A stretch of DNA of 34,971 bases from an uncultured Ruminococcus sp. (GTDB lineage Bacteria > Bacillota > Clostridia > Oscillospirales > Ruminococcaceae), in the NCBI GenBank assembly GCA_902783005.1, contig CACZPI010000055.1, forward strand, positions 1 through 34,971, in the 5' to 3' direction. Under the pieces are notes generated by a model. It saw only the letters and a list, made by a program, of their open reading frames with translations. It was not told where the DNA came from and searched no databases. Below, piece after piece: positions 1-8,166 of the stretch (position 1 is its first letter; every line of letters starts with the position of its first letter). The position numbers and the translations under genes are program-made.

Positions 1-47
1 AGCAGTGAAAATGAACGGCGTTCTGCCGTTCCGGTGGTTTGTGACAT
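1..47 (-). CDS. 5' end of an unidentified protein (partial, runs off the left edge)
   Basis: Only the first fifteen codons are inside the window, reading MSQTTGTAERRSFSL. The ATG at 47-45 follows a strong ribosome site (AAAGGAGGG, 7 nt spacing) and a near-consensus sigma-A promoter lies just upstream at 75-103, so this is the genuine start of a gene that continues to the left. The N-terminus is hydrophilic with a basic pair (RR) and gives no clue to function. It follows the HAD phosphatase gene on the same strand, but its own promoter suggests separate transcription. Confidence 0.7.
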   Translation of the reverse strand, partial: MSQTTGTAERRSFSL

Positions 48-74
48 AACAGTCCCTCCTTTGATGATGGTACT

Positions 75-103
75 ATTCTATCACAAATCCGGCCATTTGT
101 CAA
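75..103 (-). promoter_or_regulatory. sigma-A type promoter for the gene cut by the left edge
   Basis: On the minus strand TTGACA (103-98) and TAGAAT (80-75) are separated by exactly 17 bp. The start codon of the partial gene is 27 bp downstream of the -10 box. Confidence 0.75.
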
Positions 104-117
104 CTGCTTTGTTTCAT

Positions 118-774
118 TCAGTTTACATTCAAAAGAAAATCCTGCAATGCTCCGGCATCGTGAAGGATGATCTCTGCGCCATGCTCCCGGAGAAATGCCT
201 CCGGACGGAAGCCCCAGTCCACGCTGATGCACGGCATTCCGGCATTTTTCGCCGTCGCAATGTCCACATCCGAATCTCCGATGTACACCGCCTCTCCCCT
301 GTCTATGCCCAGTGTCTCCAGCACGGCATTCACTGAATCCGGCGCGGGCTTTCGGCGGAATCCCTCCCTGTCGCCCACGGCTGCATCAAACAGCCCCGGG
401 AAATAATCCTCTACCAGGATCTGCACCGCATAATCTGCCTTATTTGAGACAACCGCCGTCTGCATCCCTGCCGCACGCAACGCACGCAGCATTTCCGTGA
501 TCCCCGGATAGGGGGCAGTATGGTCGGCGCAGTGCTCTTTATAATATGCCGTGAAATCGGCATGCACCTGCTGCCGCTGCGTCTCATCCGCATCCTCCGG
601 CACGGCGCGTGCAATGAGCTTGGGAATGCCGTTCCCGACATACCACCGCACCTCCTCGGTGGTATGCTCCGGCATCCGATTTTTCCGGAGTGCGTTGTTG
701 ACCGCCTCCGCCAGATCTGCCAGCGTATCCAGGATCGTTCCGTCCAGATCAAAGACTGCGAGCTTGTACTGCAT
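118..774 (-). CDS. gph: HAD-superfamily phosphatase, phosphoglycolate phosphatase-like
   Basis: This 218-residue protein has all four HAD motifs: the nucleophile motif DLDGT near residues 9-13 (Asp9 and Asp11), a VSNK motif II, the Lys of motif III in RRKPAPD, and the acidic motif IV GDSDVDIATA. Length and order match the Gph/PGP group of cytosolic Mg-dependent phosphatases with a helical cap, which remove phosphate from 2-phosphoglycolate or related small phosphoesters. True substrate cannot be told from sequence. The ATG follows AGGAGGA at 7-8 nt, and the ribosome site lies against the stop codon of the upstream TetR gene, 11 bp away, so the two are almost certainly co-transcribed. PpaX (pyrophosphatase) and other Gph-like HADs are alternatives. 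Confidence 0.85.
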   Translation of the reverse strand: MQYKLAVFDLDGTILDTLADLAEAVNNALRKNRMPEHTTEEVRWYVGNGIPKLIARAVPEDADETQRQQVHADFTAYYKEHCADHTAPYPGITEMLRALRAAGMQTAVVSNKADYAVQILVEDYFPGLFDAAVGDREGFRRKPAPDSVNAVLETLGIDRGEAVYIGDSDVDIATAKNAGMPCISVDWGFRPEAFLREHGAEIILHDAGALQDFLLNVN

Positions 775-785
775 ATTTCTTCCTC

Positions 786-1346
786 CTATTTCAATACGGC
801 CGAAAATCCTTCAAATGCGGCATCGCCGGTCATTCGCCCCAGCTCCTCCAGCGAAAAGCGGAGCTTACCGAGAAGCCACAGGCGGTATACATCCTGCATG
901 CCGGCCAGCATGAACCGGACATAGACATAAAGCACATCCTCCCGGAGCGCCACACGATCCCGATACAGCGCGACCACCGCATCCGCAAGCTGTCCCTTGG
1001 TCTGCTCCCAGAAAAAATCCATGCTCGGCAATGTCGCCAGATGCTGGAAAAAACCCATATTCTCCGAAACCACGATCCCCAAAACCTGATAGAACAGCAG
1101 GAATTCAAAGGGCTTTTCAAAGAATCCCTGCACCCGCAGGAGCTCGATCAGCCGGTCGATCATGCAGCGTGCATAATCGTACATGACATCCTCAATGGTG
1201 TCATAATGCAGATAAAAGGTTTTCCGGTCGATATTCGCACGCTTCGCCAGTGCCGTGACCGTCAGGCGCTGGTCGGGATGCTCCGTCAGCATCGCAATAT
1301 AGGCACTGCGGATGGAATCACGGGTTTTCTGTTTTCGTCTGTCCAT
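786..1346 (-). CDS. TetR-family transcriptional regulator
   Basis: The N-terminal ~60 residues form a TetR-type helix-turn-helix: a basic start (MDRRKQKTRDSIRSAYIAML), then LTVTALAKRANIDRKTFYLH with the typical FYLHY of the recognition helix. The remaining ~125 residues are helical and lack a signature that would name the ligand. I chose the ATG at 1346 (186 residues). An in-frame ATG at 1385 also exists, but that longer version would begin inside a perfect dyad (1362-1382) that looks like the regulator's own operator. A consensus promoter lies at 1425-1453. The gene is followed after 11 bp by the HAD phosphatase. Autoregulation through the dyad is an inference. Confidence 0.85.
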   Translation of the reverse strand: MDRRKQKTRDSIRSAYIAMLTEHPDQRLTVTALAKRANIDRKTFYLHYDTIEDVMYDYARCMIDRLIELLRVQGFFEKPFEFLLFYQVLGIVVSENMGFFQHLATLPSMDFFWEQTKGQLADAVVALYRDRVALREDVLYVYVRFMLAGMQDVYRLWLLGKLRFSLEELGRMTGDAAFEGFSAVLK

Positions 1347-1361
1347 TGATCCACACTTTCT

Positions 1362-1382
1362 ATGATTATGTGGTATAATCAT
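1362..1382. promoter_or_regulatory. perfect inverted repeat, probable TetR autoregulatory operator
   Basis: ATGATTAT and ATAATCAT are 8-bp perfect arms separated by 5 bp (GTGGT). The dyad lies between the promoter at 1425-1453 and the TetR start at 1346, in the transcribed leader, which is a usual place for a TetR operator. Confidence 0.5.
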
Positions 1383-1385
1383 CAT

Positions 1386-1734
1386 TTTTGTTCATTTTGG
1401 CTATTGATTTTTGTCGGTATCTATATTATAATACATGTGAGGGGAAATGTCAACTCTTTGTAAAACGAAAACGTTTCCTGTTTTCCGAAATCTCAAAATG
1501 AAAACGAAATGAAAAAACGGTAAATTTGTGCCTTTTATGCATTTCCAATACGCTTCGGGCATATTTGCCTTACAGTTGATACAGTTCGTTAGATATACAG
1601 ACAGGAAATCCCATAATCAGAAAAGCAGAAAAACAAAATAATCATAAATCAGAGAGATAACAGATTCAAACCGCGCCCGCCCATGCAGGGATTGCATGGC
1701 ATGTGAAAAGCCTCAGTTAAGGAGGGCGATGACG
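1386..1734. other. AT-rich divergent intergenic region
   Basis: The gap between the TetR gene and the HD-domain gene holds the TetR promoter on its left side. The middle is a purine-rich A-tract segment with an AAACGTTT palindrome near 1468. Close to the HD gene is a small perfect hairpin, CCATGCA/TGCATGG with a 5-nt loop, at 1681-1699. I found no convincing plus-strand promoter, no recognisable riboswitch and no open reading frame with a ribosome site. Confidence 0.5.
1425..1453 (-). promoter_or_regulatory. consensus sigma-A promoter of the TetR-phosphatase operon
   Basis: TTGACA (1453-1448) and TATAAT (1430-1425) on the minus strand are 17 bp apart, both perfect matches to consensus. Confidence 0.85.
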
Positions 1735-2301
1735 ATGGTGTATCAGGGGAATGAATTGATCCAAAATACAGCAATTTCTGAAACGATTCAGAAGAAAGGC
1801 ACACAGGCGCCTGCACTGCGCTCCGGTGTGCGCTATTCCAAGGCCGAGATCGTGTCTGCGATCCGTTCCCAGGCCGAGGAGCTGCTCAAAGGCGGCAGAC
1901 TTCATATGACAAAGACATTTACGCAGCATGCGGACATGTCCGTATTCCAGCACTGTGCCCATGTGGCCTATATCAGCTGTCTGCTCTGCCAGAAGCTGCA
2001 TATCCGTGTCAGCTGGGATGAGATGATCCGCGGTGCGCTGCTTCACGATTATTTTCTGTATGACTGGCACGACAGAAGCGCCAGCGGCGGTACGCGCCAT
2101 GCGTGGTACCACCCGACACAAGCGCTCCTCAATGCTGTGCAGGACTACGAGCTGACGGAAAAGGAAATGCAGATCATCAAGCGCCACATGTGGCCGGTGA
2201 CCATCATTCCGCCGACCTGCCGCGAGGCATGGGTCGTTACGACAGCCGACAAGATCTGCACGATCCTTGAGGTTTTCAGATTGGAGCGTGTGAGATTATG
2301 A
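1735..2301 (+). CDS. HD-domain phosphohydrolase-like protein
   Basis: The ribosome site AAGGAGGG at 1719-1726 sits 8 nt before the ATG at 1735, so I use that start (188 residues) rather than the upstream in-frame ATGs at 1696 and 1729. The core carries the HD pattern: His73/His76, then LLHDYFLYDWHD with the His104-Asp105 pair, further His at 122, 126 and 151, and a late Asp172 in TTADKICTI. This arrangement matches the metal-binding HD superfamily, which hydrolyses nucleotides or phosphodiesters. It belongs to a group seen mainly in Clostridia; substrate unknown. The last bases overlap the next gene (ATGA), so the two proteins are coupled in translation and probably in function. Confidence 0.8.
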   Translation: MVYQGNELIQNTAISETIQKKGTQAPALRSGVRYSKAEIVSAIRSQAEELLKGGRLHMTKTFTQHADMSVFQHCAHVAYISCLLCQKLHIRVSWDEMIRGALLHDYFLYDWHDRSASGGTRHAWYHPTQALLNAVQDYELTEKEMQIIKRHMWPVTIIPPTCREAWVVTTADKICTILEVFRLERVRL

Positions 2302-3086
2302 CTGAGACAATGAGAAATGGTCTGGAAAGCTTTGAGAGCTTTGCCAGCATGAGTCTGGAATATTTGTTTCTGAGCTTTATGCTCTACAGCTTCCTCGGAT
2401 GGCTCTTTGAGACGACGATCGTCTCCCTGTGGGAATCGGGACATTTCCTGAACCGCGGTTCCCTGCTCGGCCCCTATTGCCCGGTTTACGGCGGCGGCGC
2501 CATTCTGGGCGTGGTAATGGGCGCCTACATCCAGAATCCGGTGGTGCTGTTCTTTACCTCGGCGACACTGTGCATCTTCTGTGAGCTGCTGTGCGCCACG
2601 ATCCTCGAGGACATCTTCCATGTCAAGCTCTGGGATTATTCCGGTATCCCGTACAATTTCAAGGGTCGGATCTGCCTGCTGGGGTATCTGTTCTTCGGCA
2701 TTGCCGCAACGACCATCAGCAAGGTCGTCGAGCCGAATGTCCTGCGTCTGTTTGACAAGGTGCGTCCGGAGATCATCACGGCAACGGCCATTCTGCTGGC
2801 CATCGTGCTGGCAGCCGATACCATCTTTTCGGCAATCGCCTTCTCCCGCAAGAGCCGCAAGCTGTACCGGTTCTACATCCGCTACCACGCCATGCTCAAC
2901 CGGGAATTCCGCGGCCTGTCCTACAAGCTGCAGAACAAGACCCCGACCTGGATCCGTGCAGATCTGGTGGATATGCAGGAGGCAATTCTCCGCAAGAACC
3001 GCCGGATGAACTCGAAGCACCTCGAACGCAAGGAACACCTTGAAGAAAAGGTCGAGGAAAAGCTCGACCGCTTCCGCAAAGACTGA
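2298..3086 (+). CDS. CmpB-like (ABC-transporter type IV, PF06541-type) membrane protein
   Basis: The 262-residue protein has about five hydrophobic helices in its first 180 residues and a strongly basic, charged cytoplasmic tail (residues ~180-262). Near residues 30-65 it reads FLGWLFETT and RGSLLGPYCPVYGGGA, the signature region I associate with the family called putative ABC-transporter type IV (CmpB). No ATPase gene is next to it, so the transporter label is nominal. It starts inside the stop codon of the HD-domain gene (4-bp overlap), a pair I recall as common in Clostridia; a hairpin terminator follows at once. Function unknown; the HD partner may supply the enzymatic part. Confidence 0.75.
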   Translation: MTETMRNGLESFESFASMSLEYLFLSFMLYSFLGWLFETTIVSLWESGHFLNRGSLLGPYCPVYGGGAILGVVMGAYIQNPVVLFFTSATLCIFCELLCATILEDIFHVKLWDYSGIPYNFKGRICLLGYLFFGIAATTISKVVEPNVLRLFDKVRPEIITATAILLAIVLAADTIFSAIAFSRKSRKLYRFYIRYHAMLNREFRGLSYKLQNKTPTWIRADLVDMQEAILRKNRRMNSKHLERKEHLEEKVEEKLDRFRKD

Positions 3087-3091
3087 CATCA

Positions 3092-3126
3092 AAGCTCCCA
3101 CTCCTTACGGAATGGGAGCCTTTCTT
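3092..3126. terminator. intrinsic terminator between convergent genes
   Basis: A stem of GCTCCCACTCC with GGAATGGGAGC (one mismatch) and a 4-nt loop is followed by CTTTCTTT on the plus strand. It lies between the stop codons of the CmpB-like gene and trpA and can serve both, best for the plus strand. Confidence 0.75.
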
Positions 3127-3130
3127 TCTA

Positions 3131-3931
3131 TCAGTGAGCAGCATCCAGACCGGCACGCAGCTCCTTGCAGAGCGCTGCGATCTCCGGGACTGCTTTGGTG
3201 CCGAATTCTGCGACCTTGTTCACAATCGCGCTGCCGACGATCACGCCGTCGCAGTATGCCGCCATCTTCCGGGCGGTCTCGCCGTCACGAATGCCGAAGC
3301 CGACACAATACGGCACCTTTGCAGAGGCTTTGACCTCATCGAAGAAGGCATCGAAATCCGTCGAAAAGCTGTCGCGCATCCCAGTGACGCCCACAGACGA
3401 TACACAGTACAGGAAGCCCGATGCTTCTGCTGCGATCTTTCCGATGCGGCCATGGGAGGTCGGGGTCACAAGGGAGATATTATGCACGTTGTTCCGGGCT
3501 GCTGCCTCACGGAATTCGTCATGCTCCTCGAAAGGCAGATCCGGTACGATCACGCCGTCGATCCCAAGCTCCGCACACTTATCAAAGAAGAAATCTGTCC
3601 CCGTGCGGAAGATCGTATTCGCGTACAGCATCAGAAGCAGCGGCATGTCCGTCTTCTTACGCAGGCGTGCCACCATTTCAAAGACGCCTGCCAGCGTGGT
3701 GTGATTATCCCGCAGCGAACGCAGGCTTGCCTCCTGGATGACCTTGCCCTCCGCGATCGGATCGGAGAACGGAACGCCGATCTCAATGATGTCCACACCG
3801 CTCTGCTCCATCGCAAGAACAGCCTCCTCGGTCGTCTCATATCCGGCATCTCCGGCAAGAATATATGTTACAAGTGCCTTTTTGCCGGCCTTTTTCAGCT
3901 CTTCAAACTTTGCGTCAATTCTGTTAGCCAT
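3131..3931 (-). CDS. trpA: tryptophan synthase alpha chain
   Basis: TrpA cleaves indole-3-glycerol phosphate to indole and glyceraldehyde-3-phosphate and passes indole to TrpB. The 266-residue length is normal for this TIM barrel. The catalytic Glu50 is in [13 protein letters not shown]. The second acid, usually the Asp of DPxADG, is Glu61 here (DPIAEG), a conservative change. The phosphate-binding region [12 protein letters not shown] and the late [10 protein letters not shown] and GVIVGSAIV segments are present. The ATG follows AGAGGAGTGA, and the gene overlaps the end of trpB by 8 bp. It is the last gene of the trp operon, before a terminator at 3092-3126. Confidence 0.97.
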   Translation of the reverse strand: MANRIDAKFEELKKAGKKALVTYILAGDAGYETTEEAVLAMEQSGVDIIEIGVPFSDPIAEGKVIQEASLRSLRDNHTTLAGVFEMVARLRKKTDMPLLLMLYANTIFRTGTDFFFDKCAELGIDGVIVPDLPFEEHDEFREAAARNNVHNISLVTPTSHGRIGKIAAEASGFLYCVSSVGVTGMRDSFSTDFDAFFDEVKASAKVPYCVGFGIRDGETARKMAAYCDGVIVGSAIVNKVAEFGTKAVPEIAALCKELRAGLDAAH

Positions 3932-5111
3932 TGATATTCACTCCTCTGTATCTGGCAATCTGCTGTACATCCTTGTCTCCTCTGCCGGAGAGATTGATAA
4001 TCATGATCTGATCCGGGCGCATGGTCGGTGCAATCTTCCGGGCTGCGGCAACTGCGTGGGCAGATTCGATCGCCGGGATGATCCCCTCGACCTTCGAGAG
4101 ATATTCAAATGCCTGTACGGCTTCCTCATCCGTGATCGCCACATAATCCGCTCTGCCGGAAGCATGGAGAAATGCATGCTCCGGGCCGATGCCGGGATAG
4201 TCCAGACCTGCGGAGATCGAGTAGACCGGTGCGATCTGCCCCTCCTCATTCTGGAGAAAAACAGACTTCATGCCATGGAAAATGCCCAGGTCACCCTTGG
4301 AAAGCGTTGCAGCATGCTCCGGGGTGTCAATGCCGCGGCCGGCAGCCTCGGCGCCGACCAGACGCACGCCCTTGTCCGGGATGAAATCATAGAAAACGCC
4401 CATTGCATTCGAGCCGCCGCCGACACAGGCAACGACGCAGTCCGGGAGCTTTCCCTCTGCCGCAAGGATCTGCTGCTTGGCCTCCTCACCGATGATCTTC
4501 TGGAAATCACGCACCATCGTCGGATACGGATGCGGTCCCATGACAGAGCCGATGCAGTAGAATGTCGTCTCGATATTGGTCGCCCAGTCACGCATGGCTT
4601 CATTGATGGCATCCTTGAGGGTAGCCGTGCCGGAATCCACACCGGTCACCTTGGCACCAAGGAGATTCATGCGGTAGACATTGAGCGCCTGACGCTCCAT
4701 GTCCTCGCGTCCCATGTAGACCTCGCATTCCATATTGAAGTACGCACAGATGGTCGCAGTAGCGACACCGTGCTGGCCTGCACCGGTCTCGGCAATAACA
4801 CGCTTCTTGCCCATCTTCTTGGCAAGGAGCACCTGGCCGAGGGCATTGTTGATCTTGTGGGAGCCGGTGTGGTTGAGATCCTCGCGCTTGATGTAGATCT
4901 TGGCACCGCCCAGATCCTTCGTCATCTTATCTGCATAGTACAGCAGCGACGGCCGGAATGCATAGTTGTGGTACAGGTCATGCAGCTCTGCAAGGAACGC
5001 GGGATCGTTCTTGTAGCGATCATATGCCTCCTGCAGCTCCGTGACGGCATTCATGACGGTCTCGGGAACATACTGTCCGCCGAACTCGCCGAATCTTCCG
5101 ATTTTTTCCAT
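3924..5111 (-). CDS. trpB: tryptophan synthase beta chain
   Basis: TrpB is the pyridoxal-phosphate enzyme that joins indole with serine to make tryptophan, in a complex with TrpA. The start [18 protein letters not shown] is the classical TrpB1 N-terminus, so I use the ATG at 5111 (395 residues) instead of the much longer open frame. Lys86 in [13 protein letters not shown] is the Schiff-base lysine; [11 protein letters not shown] and the phosphate-binding [10 protein letters not shown] loop are intact. The trpF stop is 2 bp before this start, and a ribosome site (AAGAAGGAT) lies in the end of trpF. TrpB2-type features are absent. Confidence 0.97.
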   Translation of the reverse strand: MEKIGRFGEFGGQYVPETVMNAVTELQEAYDRYKNDPAFLAELHDLYHNYAFRPSLLYYADKMTKDLGGAKIYIKREDLNHTGSHKINNALGQVLLAKKMGKKRVIAETGAGQHGVATATICAYFNMECEVYMGREDMERQALNVYRMNLLGAKVTGVDSGTATLKDAINEAMRDWATNIETTFYCIGSVMGPHPYPTMVRDFQKIIGEEAKQQILAAEGKLPDCVVACVGGGSNAMGVFYDFIPDKGVRLVGAEAAGRGIDTPEHAATLSKGDLGIFHGMKSVFLQNEEGQIAPVYSISAGLDYPGIGPEHAFLHASGRADYVAITDEEAVQAFEYLSKVEGIIPAIESAHAVAAARKIAPTMRPDQIMIINLSGRGDKDVQQIARYRGVNING

Positions 5112-5113
5112 AG

Positions 5114-5761
5114 TTATCCTTCTTTCCTTGTATGTAGATATAACGGGTTTCCGACGGCTTCTGCCATCGCCCTGATTTTCATTCTGTCCTTGACCCGGTC
5201 TGTCTCCAGACTGCTTGATGCATCCACGCCCCAGGGGGCGGCAATGCGGATGGCTTCGGCTGCATTCTCCGGGGAGATGCCGCCGGCAAGCAGGAATTCT
5301 GTCTTCGGTCTGTTTGCTGCGATGAGCTCCCACGGGGCAAGCGTTCCGGTGCCGCCGACACCCTGCGCCGAATAGCTGTCAAGCACGAGCTTATCTGCTC
5401 CGGTCGTATCCGCTGCGGCAATGTCCTCCGGCGTGCGCACACGGGCGGCCTTCCAGATCTGTACATCCGGGAAATGCGCCCGGACGGATGCGATCATTTC
5501 CGCCGATTCGCTGCCGTGGAGCTGGATCACATCCAGATACGGCGCATAGGGCGAAATGTCCCCGATCGACGGATCCACAAACACGCCCACCCTTGCGATC
5601 TCTCCGCGAAGCCCGACTGCAAGCAGCCGGAAGGCTTCCGGATCGACATACCGCCAGAACGGCTGCGAGCAGATAAAGCCCGCAAAATCCGGCGGATACG
5701 CATTGAGGAATTCCACATCCTCCGGCCTGCGGATGCCGCAGATCTTCAGATAAACGCTCAT
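5114..5761 (-). CDS. trpF: phosphoribosylanthranilate isomerase
   Basis: TrpF performs the Amadori rearrangement of phosphoribosylanthranilate to CdRP. The 215-residue barrel starts [19 protein letters not shown] with the catalytic Cys8. The catalytic Asp is in [15 protein letters not shown], and the phosphate site [11 protein letters not shown] plus GVDASSSLE follow. It is a separate gene, not fused to trpC as in enterobacteria. Its ATG overlaps the trpC stop by 4 bp (ATGA) and its stop is 2 bp before trpB, consistent with tight translational coupling in the trp operon. Confidence 0.95.
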   Translation of the reverse strand: MSVYLKICGIRRPEDVEFLNAYPPDFAGFICSQPFWRYVDPEAFRLLAVGLRGEIARVGVFVDPSIGDISPYAPYLDVIQLHGSESAEMIASVRAHFPDVQIWKAARVRTPEDIAAADTTGADKLVLDSYSAQGVGGTGTLAPWELIAANRPKTEFLLAGGISPENAAEAIRIAAPWGVDASSSLETDRVKDRMKIRAMAEAVGNPLYLHTRKEG

Positions 5762-6543
5762 CGTGTCCCCTCCCGGAGTGCGGTGAGGGTCCGGGCAATA
5801 TTGTCCGAACGCATGAGGGTTTCTCCGATCAGTATCGCATCTGCGCCGTTTGCCTGAACGGTGTACATATCAGCGTTGGTCTTGATGCCGGATTCCGAGA
5901 CGAAGAGCTGTCCCGGTTCACGCATGGATGCCAGCTCTGCCGTGTGGTGCAGATCGACTTCAAATGTCCGCAGATCGCGGTTATTCACGCCGAGAAGCCT
6001 TGGACGGAGCGTCTGCGCCCGCTGCATTTCGGCTGCGGTATGCACCTCCAGAAGCACATCCAGCCCCAGCTCATGGGCAAGGCTGAAATATTCCCCGAGA
6101 CGCCCGTCCTCAAGCACGGCTGCGATCAGCAGGACTGCCGAAGCGCCGATCGCCTTTGCCTCCCAGATCTGGTAGGGGTCGATCACGAAATCCTTGCGCA
6201 GGATTGGAATGCTGACATGCTGTGCAATGTCCTGCAAAAATGCAGAGGATCCCTGAAAATAATGCTCCTCTGTCAGACAGGAAATGCAGTCCGCACCGGC
6301 AGCTTCATATTCCGCTGCCAGCTCCACGGGACGGAAATCCGGCCGGATCAGTCCCTTGGAGGGGGATGCCTTCTTGACCTCACAGATGCAGGAAAGGCCG
6401 GGCTTTGCGAGCGCCGCGATGAAGCCGGGGCGTGCCGGGGCAGCCTCGGCAAGGCGGCGCATCTCCACAAGGGGCGTGCGTGCCTTTTCCAGAGCGAGCT
6501 GGACTGCCCGTGCATCACAGATCTTGACTAAAATATCGTCCAT
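5758..6543 (-). CDS. trpC: indole-3-glycerol phosphate synthase
   Basis: TrpC closes the indole ring by decarboxylating cyclisation of CdRP. The 261-residue protein has the expected signatures in order: CEVKKASPSKGLIRPDF (catalytic Glu55 and Lys57), ILRKDFVIDPYQIWEA with the catalytic Lys, LLEVHTAAEM, GVNNRDLRTFEVD and the late FVSESGI with the phosphate-binding Ser. The start at 6543 follows GGAGTAAGGC, 3 bp after the trpGD stop. It is a monofunctional enzyme of normal length in mid-operon. Confidence 0.96.
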   Translation of the reverse strand: MDDILVKICDARAVQLALEKARTPLVEMRRLAEAAPARPGFIAALAKPGLSCICEVKKASPSKGLIRPDFRPVELAAEYEAAGADCISCLTEEHYFQGSSAFLQDIAQHVSIPILRKDFVIDPYQIWEAKAIGASAVLLIAAVLEDGRLGEYFSLAHELGLDVLLEVHTAAEMQRAQTLRPRLLGVNNRDLRTFEVDLHHTAELASMREPGQLFVSESGIKTNADMYTVQANGADAILIGETLMRSDNIARTLTALREGTR

Positions 6544-6546
6544 GCC

Positions 6547-8166
6547 TTACTCCATTTCGTTTGTGAATGCGACGAATTCCTCGAGCTTGGCAAGTGCCCT
6601 GCCGGAGTCGATCATTTCACCGGCAAGCGCGATGCCCTCGGCAAGCGTCTGCGCAATGCCGTAGGTGTAGAGCACAGCACCGGCATTCATCAGCACGATG
6701 TCACGCTTGGCTCCGGTGACGGTACCGTCAAGAATGCCGCGGGTGATCGCCGCATTCTCCGCCGGCGTACCGCCGACGATCTCTTCCTTGGAGTAACGCT
6801 TCAGTCCGAAATCCTCCGGCGCGATCTCATAGGTTTTCAGCTCGTCGCCGCAGACCTCGGTGACGGTCGTCGCATCGGAAACGGTGATCTCGTCCATCAC
6901 ATCATTGCCGAATACCACCATTGCCCGCTTGATGCCGACCTGCTGGAGCACCCGTGCCATGATCTCCGTCAGCTCCTTGGCATAGACGCCAAGCACGATA
7001 TAATCCGCCCTTGCCGGATTGGTCAGGGGGCCAAGGATATTGAACACCGTCCGCACGCCGAGCGCACCGCGCACAGGGCCGACAAACCGCATGCTCGCAT
7101 GATAGCTCTGCGCAAAGAGGAAGCTCAGTCCGACCTTGTCAATGCAGGCCTTTGCCTGCTCCGGCTTTGTGGCGATCTTCACACCGAGGGCTTCGAGCAC
7201 ATCTGCCGCGCCGCTCTTCGAGGAAACGCTGCGGTTGCCGTGCTTGGCGACCTTGGCGCCCGCAGCAGCAGCTACGAATGCAGAGGTCGTGGAAATATTG
7301 AAGGTAAATGCCTTATCACCGCCGGTACCGACAATGTCAATGGTATCCTGTGCATCCGGCACAAGGCTTGCCTTGGCACGCATGCCGCGGGCAAATCCGG
7401 CGATCTCCTCCGGTGTCTCGCCTTTGGTGGCAAGCGCAGCAAGCACCGCTGTGATATGCAGGCGGTCTGCTTCGCCGCTCATGAGCATATCCATGCAGGA
7501 TTCTGCTTCCTCGCATGTCAGATCCTCGCCGTTCATCAGCTTGGCATAATACGGCTTGAGATCGACCTTGCGCTTTTCCGGCTCTGCGGGAAGCAGTCCG
7601 GCGATCACCAGGAAATTGCGGAGAAGCTGTCTGCCCTCAGGGGTCAGCACCGATTCCGGATGGAACTGCAGGCCGTAGGTCTTGTGTTCCTTGTGGGAAA
7701 GCGCCATGATCTGACCGTTTTCATCGAGAGCCGTCACATACAGACAATCCGGCAGCGAGCCCTCATCCACGATCAGGGAATGATACCGGCCTGCCGTAAA
7801 GGGGCACGGAACACCGCGGAACAGCGGGTGCTTTTCCTCAAACTTGATCCGGCTGGTCTTGCCGTGCATCAGCTGACGCGCAGGGATGACCCTTCCGCCG
7901 AAGGCTTCTGCAATGGACTGGTGTCCCAGGCAGACGCCAAGGATCGGAATGCTGCCGCTGAACCGGCGGATCGTCTCCACAGATACGCCTGCGGATGCCG
8001 GGTATCCGGGGCCGGGAGAAATCAGAATGGCATCGGGAGCAAGGGATGCGATCTCGTCAGTCGTGATCTCATCATTGCGGCGAACCAGAATGCTGTCATA
8101 CATCTCACCGATCTCCTGCACCAGATTATACGTGAAGGAATCGTAATTGTCAATCACCAGAATCAT
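6547..8166 (-). CDS. trpGD: bifunctional anthranilate synthase glutaminase / anthranilate phosphoribosyltransferase (TrpG-TrpD fusion)
   Basis: One continuous 539-residue frame joins two enzymes. Residues 1 to about 190 are the class I glutamine amidotransferase that feeds ammonia to TrpE: FTYNLVQ, SPGPGYP, the nucleophile Cys79 in GVCLGHQS, and the His/Glu pair in LQFHPES. After a short linker, residues ~205-539 are anthranilate phosphoribosyltransferase, with GTGGDKAFTFNIST, the AKHGNRSVSSKSGAADVLE phosphoribosyl-pyrophosphate site, and GPLTNPA. The same fusion is known in E. coli and some Clostridia. The ATG overlaps the trpE stop by 4 bp and follows GAAGGAGG. No frameshift or damage is seen. 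Confidence 0.96.
   Translation of the reverse strand: MILVIDNYDSFTYNLVQEIGEMYDSILVRRNDEITTDEIASLAPDAILISPGPGYPASAGVSVETIRRFSGSIPILGVCLGHQSIAEAFGGRVIPARQLMHGKTSRIKFEEKHPLFRGVPCPFTAGRYHSLIVDEGSLPDCLYVTALDENGQIMALSHKEHKTYGLQFHPESVLTPEGRQLLRNFLVIAGLLPAEPEKRKVDLKPYYAKLMNGEDLTCEEAESCMDMLMSGEADRLHITAVLAALATKGETPEEIAGFARGMRAKASLVPDAQDTIDIVGTGGDKAFTFNISTTSAFVAAAAGAKVAKHGNRSVSSKSGAADVLEALGVKIATKPEQAKACIDKVGLSFLFAQSYHASMRFVGPVRGALGVRTVFNILGPLTNPARADYIVLGVYAKELTEIMARVLQQVGIKRAMVVFGNDVMDEITVSDATTVTEVCGDELKTYEIAPEDFGLKRYSKEEIVGGTPAENAAITRGILDGTVTGAKRDIVLMNAGAVLYTYGIAQTLAEGIALAGEMIDSGRALAKLEEFVAFTNEME

Noticed and set aside
1386-1700. Possible riboswitch or c-di-GMP aptamer before the HD-domain gene.
   Set aside because: No conserved aptamer core or expression-platform terminator could be recognised; only a small 7-bp hairpin is visible.
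2145-3101. A 318-codon minus-strand frame opposite the CmpB-like gene.
   Set aside because: Soluble low-complexity product with no start signals; the plus-strand frame has membrane helices, a coupled start and family motifs.
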